A DNA stretch of 14,766 nt, taken from contig JBNKFQ010000284.1 of NCBI GenBank assembly GCA_050289385.1, positions 1 through 14,766 on the forward strand. The letters run 5' to 3'. The notes beneath the pieces are model-generated. The model had not been told where the DNA came from, did no database searches, and saw only the letters and a program-made list of their open reading frames with translations. This DNA comes from JBNKFQ01 sp050289385. GTDB lineage: Bacteria > Pseudomonadota > Gammaproteobacteria > Pseudomonadales > Porticoccaceae. Both the position numbers and the translations under genes were made by a program. This document shows positions 6,881 to 12,370 of this stretch, in pieces. How positions within the stretch are numbered: position 1 is the first letter of the stretch; each line of letters opens with the position of its first letter.

Positions 6881-6952
6881 TTAACGCCGCAAATAACCGG
6901 ACGAAAATGAAGCGCAGCGGAATTTTCGGTCCGAGTTAATTTGCCTTGTTAG
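6881..6952 (-). other. attC site of cassette 1
   Basis: On the minus strand this element begins CTAACAAGGC and ends GGCGTTAA. GCAAATTAAC pairs imperfectly with GTTATTTGC, TCGGAC pairs with GTCCG, and CGAAAAT/ATTTTCG forms a further inner stem around CGCTGCGC. The long imperfect hairpin and the CTAAC/GTTA ends are diagnostic of attC. It begins two bases after the stop of cassette 1. Confidence 0.9.
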
Positions 6953-6954
6953 TG

Positions 6955-7398
6955 TTAATTTTTTACTTGATTAATTGGAATGGTTAATTCTTCTTCTATA
7001 ACTTCTAAATAGCCTTTAACACTTTCTCTCATGTTTGGGTTGAGCGTGGCACTTCTTTCAAAGTACTGTTTAGCTTGAAGAAATTGTTGTTTTCGATAGT
7101 AAGCCAAGCCCAGATAAAAATTAATATTCATATCATTGGGGTATTTATTTACCCATTTATTACAATACTGGAGCAATTCATCTATATTGCCAGTATTATC
7201 AAGCTTATCCGCTTTTCGAAGACTAAACTCGTCTGCTCTATCATTCGTCGTACTTTCATAGTGTTTTATTATGAACCACGTAAAAATTCCACTAACTAAA
7301 CCAGCTCCGATAATAACTATTTCCATAATGACGATATTGTCACTTAATGATTGAACTGATTTGGCTAATTCTAATATCGCTTCAGAATTATTTTCCAA
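6955..7398 (-). CDS. Integron cassette 1: single membrane segment plus TPR-like helices
   Basis: The start chosen is TTG at 7398, because AAGGAG lies six bases upstream; this gives 147 residues (an in-frame ATG at 7437 has no comparable site and would start inside the attI region). Residues 22-44 (IVIMEIVIIGAGLVSGIFTWFII) form a membrane segment. Residues about 72-125 look like a pair of TPR helices: ELLQYCNKWVNKYPNDMNIN, then FYLGLAYYRKQQFLQAKQYF and ERSATLNPN. The function is unknown; TPR helices suggest protein binding on the cytoplasmic or periplasmic face. It is the first cassette after attI and would be the best expressed from Pc. AT-rich like the other cassettes. Confidence 0.8.
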   Translation of the reverse strand: MENNSEAILELAKSVQSLSDNIVIMEIVIIGAGLVSGIFTWFIIKHYESTTNDRADEFSLRKADKLDNTGNIDELLQYCNKWVNKYPNDMNINFYLGLAYYRKQQFLQAKQYFERSATLNPNMRESVKGYLEVIEEELTIPINQVKN

Positions 7399-7415
7399 GT
7401 TTATCTCCTTTAACA

Positions 7416-7511
7416 CTAACATTTTAATATCGCGCATGCGCGTTTTGCCGAATTCGATATTCGGCAGCCATCTCTAACTCTTTGATAATCAATTGAAAAT
7501 TTTGATATCAT
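7416..7511 (-). CDS. 31-codon attI reading frame ending in a core site (ORF-11-like)
   Basis: An ATG at 7511 is preceded by GGAGG with a spacing of seven bases, the best ribosome binding site in this region. The frame runs 31 codons (MISKFSIDYQRVRDG at the start, ACAILKC at the end) and stops at TAG 7416-7418. That TAG is part of a GTTAG core (7416-7420), 18 bases before the start of cassette 1. In class 1 integrons a similar short frame in attI1, ORF-11, raises translation of the first cassette. The peptide itself has no recognised motif. It may serve as a translation-coupling leader or be chance. Confidence 0.5.
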   Translation of the reverse strand: MISKFSIDYQRVRDGCRISNSAKRACAILKC

Positions 7512-7530
7512 CGATTCCCTCCAGAACAAA
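7416..7530 (-). other. Probable attI region
   Basis: The first cassette must join attI in this interval. Two GTTAG cores on the minus strand are candidates for the recombination point: GTTAGTG at 7414-7420, which would give cassette 1 a short leader with its own ribosome binding site, and GTTAGAG at 7472-7478. No CTAAC partner is present, so this is not an attC. I favour the first because cassettes 2 and 3 also have 20-30 base leaders. The boundaries of attI cannot be set without relatives. Confidence 0.45.
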
Positions 7531-7550
7531 GCGAGTTTTTCCTATTATCT

Positions 7551-7574
7551 AAAATAACCGGATCCGGTTATTTT
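7551..7574. repeat. 24-base perfect palindrome in the Pc leader
   Basis: Each arm is AAAATAACCGGA on its own strand, and the 24 bases are fully self-complementary without a spacer. It lies between the candidate Pc promoter and the attI reading frame, so it would be in the 5' untranslated RNA of the cassettes. It could be an operator, or a hairpin with flanking A and T runs that attenuates transcription in either direction. Confidence 0.85.
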
Positions 7575-7647
7575 TCTTGCCAAATCCGTTACTCCTTGAT
7601 TTTATTCAGCTTTCTCAGTGAGCTGGCTGGATAACGCGCGCACAGCC

Positions 7648-7675
7648 AGTATAAAGCGCGCACGGAGTTTGACAA
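7648..7675 (-). promoter_or_regulatory. Candidate cassette promoter Pc
   Basis: On the minus strand TTGTCA (7675-7670) and TATACT (7653-7648) match the sigma-70 -35 and -10 boxes at five of six bases each, with 16 bases between. It points toward attI and the cassettes, as Pc does. A 13-base direct repeat, ATAA(C/A)GCGCGCAC at 7631-7643 and 7651-7663, and a CTGGCTG/CAGCCAG inverted repeat (7623-7629 and 7643-7649) surround the -10 box and start site. Confidence 0.65.
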
Positions 7676-7696
7676 TACCTCAATAAACTGTACATT
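7669..7696 (+). promoter_or_regulatory. Candidate integrase promoter PintI
   Basis: On the plus strand TTGACA (7669-7674) is a perfect -35 box; TACATT (7691-7696) is a four-of-six -10 box at 16 bases. It points into the integrase remnant. Its -35 box overlaps that of the divergent Pc candidate, so the two promoters lie back to back and polymerase could use only one at a time. Confidence 0.6.
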
Positions 7697-7705
7697 CAAC
7701 CAGTA
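7686..7705. promoter_or_regulatory. LexA (SOS) box over PintI
   Basis: AACTGTACATTCAACCAGTA matches the gammaproteobacterial CTGT-N8-ACAG box with one change (CCAG for ACAG), a variant also found in the E. coli uvrB box. It covers the -10 box of the candidate integrase promoter. Many integron integrase genes are repressed by LexA in this way, so cassette recombination follows DNA damage. Confidence 0.7.
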
Positions 7706-7720
7706 TATTTATGTGCATAA

Positions 7721-8104
7721 GGAGATGTTGATATCAATAGACTTGCGCTCATTGTTCGAAACGGCAAAGGAAACAAGGATCGCCAAACCCTGTTAAGCCC
7801 AAAGGTTGCCGAATCGCTATCAAGGGCCATGGATGACGCTATCGCTATTCAGCGGCAAGACAACCGTGTTGGCGTGGGGCCTTCACTACCGTATGCACTG
7901 GGTCGAAAATACCCAAATGCCTTCCGATAACCGAAAGGGGCTTTCATTTTCCCCTCTTCAACACTTTGCAAACACCCCGTAACCGGCGTCAACTGTCGCC
8001 ACCATCTCCATCAGCCTGTGGTTTTGGGCACAGCTAAGTTTGTTCCCATCTATGCTGCGACCAGGCTACATACTGATAATTTCAGCGCAACCCATGTTCA
8101 TTGA
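7721..8104 (+). pseudogene. intI: Integron integrase (IntI) remnant
   Basis: IntI is the tyrosine recombinase that inserts and excises cassettes. The plus-strand frame from 7721 reads GDVDINRLALIVRNGKGNKD, then GPSLPYALGRKYPNAFR, which match the IntI segments (x-D-x-D-x, VRxGKGxKDR, LPxALxRKYPxA). TAA at 7928-7930 interrupts it. The same frame continues FIFPSSTLCKHPVTGVNCRH and HLHQ, the IntI-specific insertion region (FPS, P-x-x-G-V, RHH). After that the match fades; LHTDNFSATHVH may be a worn trace of the HTxRHSFATHLL box, and TGA 8102-8104 ends it. The first 190 or so residues and the catalytic Tyr are absent. The divergent orientation from the cassettes is the normal integron layout. The gene is dead, so the array is fixed unless another IntI acts in trans. 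Confidence 0.88.
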
Positions 8105-8137
8105 AGGCGTAAATTCGTAACCCTTTGACAGGCGTTG

Positions 8138-8157
8138 ACTCCCGCCTTCGCGGGAGT
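8138..8157. repeat. REP-like intergenic hairpin
   Basis: ACTCCCGC and GCGGGAGT form a perfect 8-base stem around CTTC, followed by GAC. Elements of this sort (CCCGC...GCGGG with TGAC ends) are common dispersed intergenic repeats in gammaproteobacteria. It lies between the integrase remnant and the DsbG-like gene, whose transcripts converge here. The rest of 8105-8252 shows no gene. Confidence 0.7.
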
Positions 8158-8252
8158 GACAAAAAGCGGTTTATTAGAGGCGCCCTTAAGTGCAGATGAA
8201 AGCTAAAAAAAATACCTAAGTGGGACTTCACCCTTCACCGTCGAACAGGTCA

Positions 8253-9326
8253 TCAAGTTCCCGCAATCTCATCTATCAATACCTGCAACTCCTTTACGCT
8301 GGTAATCTGCGAGATGCGTGCGCCGTTAGCGGTGCGGTACGCGAATGTGGGGGTGGCCACCCGTTGGGTGTCGATCAGTATTTTGAAATTCTTGAGTGCC
8401 GCGATCTGTCCGCGCCGCTTATCCTGTGCCGGTGGTGGCGTCTCGATCAGGTCGTCAAGGTCATCGGGGCGCATCAATTTTTTCATCAGTTTCAAACGAA
8501 AATTGTTGTCGGTCGGAACCAGGCTTAAACTTGCCCGCTCGGCGGACTCATCGCCCAGCGCACCCACCGGTAGATAGCGCACCTCCACCTCACCGCGTTG
8601 GATGTAGTCCTGTAAATGGCCGTGTACCTCGCGACAAGCCGGGCAGCGGAAATCGAAAAACACGTACAGCACCTTGTTACTGTCGCCCTCGGCAATCCAG
8701 TCGGCTTTTTCGATATGCCCATACAGCGCTTCGCGATCCACTACTTGGTTGACGGCGGGCAGCGGCGCGGTGGCAACCGACGCGGACGGTGTCGCCTGCT
8801 CAGCGCCGGACGTCGCCATGGCGGGTGCTGGCTGTTCCACCGGGCCGGTCGACAGAGCGCGGCGTAGTGTATCTTGCGCGGCGTGGCGATTGTCGTCTGA
8901 CGCCTGCCGTGGCGAAAGCAGTGTGGGGCGCGGCAGGTAGGGTGAATACAGAGTGCCTTCAATCAGGTGCTGCTGGTCGGGCAACATATACAGCTCGCGC
9001 GCACCGCCGCCATCGGACTCGACCGCTTCGATGTGCAGTGTGCCGGCCGGCCCCGGCGAGTATCGGCGCGCCACGACCCGCGTACCAAAATACCGGCGCA
9101 ATAATTGCGACGCCTGGGTTCGACTGCGCCGCTCCAGCGTTCTCCCGAGCGCCGCATCGACGTCCGACGACACGGTGATCTCCACGTCATTGAGATCTTT
9201 TTGGTCTTGGCAGGCGGAAAGAAACAGGCAACCGATCACCAAAAAAAACGCCAACATCCCCATGGATAATTCCCGTGGCAACGGTTGCGGACGCCGTGTG
9301 TTCAATCCGTTCAGACTGTCGTTCAT
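8253..9326 (-). CDS. DsbC/DsbG-like periplasmic thiol-disulfide lipoprotein
   Basis: DsbC/DsbG proteins reduce or isomerise disulfides in exported proteins. This 357-residue protein has a long basic start, a hydrophobic segment (24-37) and a lipobox LSAC, with Cys39 as the likely lipidated residue. Residues about 45-135 resemble the DsbC/G N-terminal dimerisation domain (ELYMLPDQQHLIEGTLYSPY). A Pro/Ala/Ser-rich linker spans about 136-195. The thioredoxin fold follows, with YVFFDFRCPACREVHGHL (CPAC at 228-231) and the cis-Pro motif ATP (324-326). GGAG lies eight bases before ATG 9326. It is divergent from the Dot-like operon and shares its 163-base upstream region, and dedicated Dsb proteins are common in transfer regions. 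It probably folds cysteine-containing parts of that apparatus; the DotG-like protein has a CDC pair. Confidence 0.85.
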   Translation of the reverse strand: MNDSLNGLNTRRPQPLPRELSMGMLAFFLVIGCLFLSACQDQKDLNDVEITVSSDVDAALGRTLERRSRTQASQLLRRYFGTRVVARRYSPGPAGTLHIEAVESDGGGARELYMLPDQQHLIEGTLYSPYLPRPTLLSPRQASDDNRHAAQDTLRRALSTGPVEQPAPAMATSGAEQATPSASVATAPLPAVNQVVDREALYGHIEKADWIAEGDSNKVLYVFFDFRCPACREVHGHLQDYIQRGEVEVRYLPVGALGDESAERASLSLVPTDNNFRLKLMKKLMRPDDLDDLIETPPPAQDKRRGQIAALKNFKILIDTQRVATPTFAYRTANGARISQITSVKELQVLIDEIAGT

Positions 9327-9489
9327 GTTGGGTCTCCATTACCGTTCTTACAACGGTGTTTTGAATTCGATCCGGAAGAATTTCTCAGGACGATCATAAA
9401 AAACCGGCGCCGCATGCTGGAGAAAAAACTTCCGAAAAGAACACTTTTTCCTTGCTGTGTTGTGGAGCGACTCGAAATAATTCGCGGCA

Positions 9490-10038
9490 ATGATTGACGC
9501 GACAACACACAATGCGCCTCCCGCCAAAGCAGTGAGCCTGCCCGTGTTTCGGTGCGCGCTGCCGGTGGTGGTGCACACCATCGACGATGCCGAACAACTG
9601 CGCGGCGAAATCGACTGCCCGCAGTTGTTTTTGGGCCTTCCCGACGCCGAACAGGTTGCGGTGATCAACGGCGTCCTGAGCACTGTCGTGAGGCATATCG
9701 ATCACTGGGCCGAGGTCAGTTGCAACCCTGGTCCACCATTGGTGAAGACCCTGCAGAGGCAGCACTTTCCCCTACGTATTGGGGTGTCGGTGCGCTTGCG
9801 AAAAATTGCCGATTTCCAGGGCAATCGGGCGCCCTCAAACCCGGGCAAACCTCGTGACAGGTCCGCCGTGTCGACGGCCAAGGCAACCCGCTCCCTGGAA
9901 GTTGATTTGTGTTTTCCCGATACCTGGGTGCGGTTGCCGGCGACGACCAAAGTGCACGTGCTGCGCAGCGTAGCATACCTGATGCAGGTGACCGCCACTG
10001 CCATCGCCGGCCGGCGCGTCGCGGGAGAACGAACATGA
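9490..10038 (+). CDS. Unrecognised protein, first gene of the Dot-like operon
   Basis: This 182-residue protein is not recognised. It has no signal peptide or membrane segment. It is mixed alpha/beta in look, with VVVHTIDDAEQLRGEIDCPQ near the start, a basic Pro-rich stretch (about 112-135) and a hydrophobic end (VLRSVAYLMQVTATAIAG). Its third codon positions are GC-rich like those of the following genes, and its TGA overlaps the ATG of the next gene (ATGA, 10035-10038), so it is probably real and co-translated. The start at ATG 9490 has no clear ribosome binding site, so the true start may differ. Its place suggests a soluble or cytoplasmic accessory factor of the transfer system, but nothing in the sequence proves this. 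Confidence 0.7.
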   Translation: MIDATTHNAPPAKAVSLPVFRCALPVVVHTIDDAEQLRGEIDCPQLFLGLPDAEQVAVINGVLSTVVRHIDHWAEVSCNPGPPLVKTLQRQHFPLRIGVSVRLRKIADFQGNRAPSNPGKPRDRSAVSTAKATRSLEVDLCFPDTWVRLPATTKVHVLRSVAYLMQVTATAIAGRRVAGERT

Positions 10039-10673
10039 TTCAGCCGGCGATCGACGAAAGCACGGTGGCCGATACCCACGCGATCATGGGCGCCCACGCG
10101 CGCCGTGCGCGCCTTTGCCTGTTGCTGGCGACCGGATTGGGCCTGTACATCGTCGTCGCCACGTTGGTGTTGATCGTCAAGACCGCGGCGCCGCCGCCAC
10201 TGGTGACGTTTCTCAATGACGGTGGCGGCGAGGTGAGCGCCATCACCCCGCACCGCAATCCGCCGGTGACCGACCGTCAGGCGCTGCACTGGGCGCGCGA
10301 CAAGGTGTGCGATCTGCTGTCGCTGCATTTCAAGCACTACAGCGCGCAAATCGCCCGCCGCCGCGACTACTTCGTGGGCGACGGCTGGCAGCGCTACCAA
10401 CGCTCCCTGATCGACAACGGCACCATTGAACAGCTACGACGCGAGGGCTTGATTGTCACCGCCATCAATCGAAGCGAGCCGCGCCTGTTGCGAAAGTACC
10501 GCCTCGATGGCCGCATCAACTGGGGCCTGGAGATGCCGATATTGCAAACCGTGCAGGGCGCCTCCGATCGCCCGCAGACGATGAAGAGCGTGGTGTCGGT
10601 GACGGTGGAGGAAACGCGCCGTGACCACGCCATCGATGGCCTCAGGATACGTGTTTTCAGCGTGAAAAACTGA
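10035..10673 (+). CDS. DotI/IcmL-like inner membrane protein (copy 1, DotJ position)
   Basis: DotI (IcmL; TraM of IncI plasmids) is an inner membrane protein of type IVB secretion with a periplasmic NTF2-like domain. The start ATG 10035 overlaps the previous stop. The protein has 212 residues: a short cytoplasmic end, a membrane segment (27-48) and a periplasmic domain with RNPPVTDRQALHWARDKVCD, LHFKHYSAQI, YFVGDGWQRYQRSLIDNG and WGLEMPILQTVQGASDR, matching the DotI pattern (N-W-A, F-x-x-Y, F-x-x-x-G-W, W-x-x-x-M-P). In Legionella the gene in this place, dotJ/icmM, lacks that periplasmic domain. Here it is complete. It is followed 28 bases later by a second DotI-like gene. Confidence 0.85.
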   Translation: MIQPAIDESTVADTHAIMGAHARRARLCLLLATGLGLYIVVATLVLIVKTAAPPPLVTFLNDGGGEVSAITPHRNPPVTDRQALHWARDKVCDLLSLHFKHYSAQIARRRDYFVGDGWQRYQRSLIDNGTIEQLRREGLIVTAINRSEPRLLRKYRLDGRINWGLEMPILQTVQGASDRPQTMKSVVSVTVEETRRDHAIDGLRIRVFSVKN

Positions 10674-10701
10674 GTCAACCAACCGCAACGGGAAGAGGAA
10701 C

Positions 10702-11460
10702 ATGGAAGAGCAGGACGCGATCGACGCCCAAAAGGCGCGACACGAGGAGAAGCGCCGCCAACGCCAGCGCGCGCTGGAAACCACGCCGCTACGGCACATA
10801 CCGGGCAACCCGGTACCGGCCTCGGCCCATGTGGTGCTGGAGAACGCCGCCTGGTACCGCCAGTTCGCCAAGTTGTCGCTGTTTGCACTGCTGTTTGTGG
10901 CCGCCTGCGCGGCGGCGGTGTCGATGGCGCTGGCCTACGTCGCCACCCGCCCCCCGGAAACCCTCAGCTACCTGATGGATGAAGACGGTCGGGTGGTGAA
11001 GCTGGAGGCGGTGCGCAACCCCTCCCTCACCGAAACCGAGGTGCTGAACTGGGCCGCCGCCAAGATCCGGGCCATTCATACCCTCACTTTCACCGACTAC
11101 GTGGACCACGTTCAGTCGCTGCGCGCCGACTTCACCGAGCGCGCCTACCTGGAATACCAGAAAGCTCTGTTGGCCTCGAAAAGCCTGGAGAAGGTCAAGG
11201 CCGACCGTCTGGCGATGTGGGCCGAACCGCTGGAAGCGCCCAAGATCGTCTCCGCCAAGGTAGTGAACGGGCGCTTTACCTGGGTCGTGGAGATGAAGAT
11301 CAAGCAGGTGATGGGTGGTGGCGAGTACGTCTCCAACGGCACCGAGTTGGTCGCCACCATGGTGATCGAGCGCACCTCGCGGGCGCGCAATCTATCCGGC
11401 GTGGTGATCGCCAAGTACCTCGCCAAAGAAACCGGTCGGCAAGAGGGGAGAGCGCCATGA
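10702..11460 (+). CDS. dotI: DotI/IcmL-like inner membrane protein (copy 2)
   Basis: This is the second DotI/IcmL-like protein, 252 residues. A charged cytoplasmic part rich in Arg, Lys, Glu and Gln (1-50, e.g. KARHEEKRRQRQRA) is followed by a membrane segment (about 57-80) and a periplasmic domain with VRNPSLTETEVLNWAAAKIR, LTFTDYVDHVQSL, FTERAYLEYQKAL and FTWVVEMKIKQVMGGG. It resembles copy 1 over the whole periplasmic part, and both fit the DotI fold; the order before dotH suggests that this one is DotI proper. GAGG lies a few bases before the ATG. The stop overlaps the dotH start (ATGA, 11457-11460). In Legionella DotI and DotJ form a mixed inner membrane complex. Confidence 0.88.
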   Translation: MEEQDAIDAQKARHEEKRRQRQRALETTPLRHIPGNPVPASAHVVLENAAWYRQFAKLSLFALLFVAACAAAVSMALAYVATRPPETLSYLMDEDGRVVKLEAVRNPSLTETEVLNWAAAKIRAIHTLTFTDYVDHVQSLRADFTERAYLEYQKALLASKSLEKVKADRLAMWAEPLEAPKIVSAKVVNGRFTWVVEMKIKQVMGGGEYVSNGTELVATMVIERTSRARNLSGVVIAKYLAKETGRQEGRAP

Positions 11461-12368
11461 TCCAATTCCGATTCGTCACTTTGTTGCTGATCGCCGCGAG
11501 CGCCCACGCCGCCGACAAACAGGAGCAGTTCGACGACCTGCACAAACTCACCGCCGACAGCCACCCCATCGACGAACTGCCCGCCGAAAAGCTTGAGGAG
11601 CGTGCCCTCGAAGTGTTGCTGGAGGAAATGTTCCCCGCCAACCCAGAGCAACTGCGCAACGTGCAGGACAGACAGCGCGAGTTGGATAACGCCATCCACC
11701 AACGCGCGGCTCCCGCGGCGCTGACCGGGATCATCCCGGTCTCCACACGGCCCGGCGCACAACCGGTGGAGGTGCTGGTGGCGCCATATCACACCAGCTC
11801 GCTGAACGTGATCGACGCCACCGGCCAACCGTGGCCCATCAGCGCGGTGATGTATGGCAACGGCAGCGACTACCAGATTGCCCAGGTGGACGCCCACGCC
11901 TTCGCCAACATCGTGCGTATCGATGCACGCCGCGAGGTGGGCAGCACCAACCTTAACCTGTCCCTGGTGGACCTGCCCACCACCCTGACAGTGACCCTGG
12001 TCAACAGTGCCGACCGCTACCATCCATCGCCGATCCTGCAAATTGATCGCGAGGGGCCACAGGCCCAACCACTGCCGGTGGTGACGGCGACCGGGGTCGA
12101 GGACGACGCGCTGCTGAAAAACATCCTGCTCGGCATCGCCCCCGACGGCTACCGGCGCCTCGCCAGTTCCGACGCCGCCGTGGAGGCCTGGCGTCACGAC
12201 GGCAGCCTCTACCTGCGCACCCGATACCAGCCACTGTCGCCACTGCCGCGCGGCGTCCACCACGGTCCCGCGGGCTATGCCGCCTATCGCCTCAATGATA
12301 TGCCGGTGCTGGTGATGACCACCCGAGACGGCCACGAAAAGCGAGTCACCCTGACGGAGGGTCAGTGA
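11457..12368 (+). CDS. dotH: DotH/IcmK-like outer-membrane core protein
   Basis: DotH (IcmK; TraN of IncI plasmids) is part of the outer-membrane core complex of type IVB systems, together with DotC, DotD and DotG. The start at ATG 11457 gives 303 residues with a clear signal peptide (MIQFRFVTLLLIAASAHA, cleavage after residue 18). A Glu-rich helical part follows (about 25-85). The conserved beta domain starts near 100, with TSSLNVIDATGQPWPISAVM (113-132), the hallmark G-x-P-W-P-I. The stop TGA (12366-12368) is two bases before the next ATG. The protein is shorter than Legionella DotH by my recollection, but the core domain is complete. Confidence 0.88.
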   Translation: MIQFRFVTLLLIAASAHAADKQEQFDDLHKLTADSHPIDELPAEKLEERALEVLLEEMFPANPEQLRNVQDRQRELDNAIHQRAAPAALTGIIPVSTRPGAQPVEVLVAPYHTSSLNVIDATGQPWPISAVMYGNGSDYQIAQVDAHAFANIVRIDARREVGSTNLNLSLVDLPTTLTVTLVNSADRYHPSPILQIDREGPQAQPLPVVTATGVEDDALLKNILLGIAPDGYRRLASSDAAVEAWRHDGSLYLRTRYQPLSPLPRGVHHGPAGYAAYRLNDMPVLVMTTRDGHEKRVTLTEGQ

Positions 12369-12370
12369 CC

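Noticed and set aside
7719..7724. AAGGAG as the ribosome binding site of intI
   Set aside because: The IntI match already includes the codons GGA GAT that overlap it, and no start codon in that frame follows at a suitable distance. It may be half of the old site at the deletion junction, but this cannot be shown.
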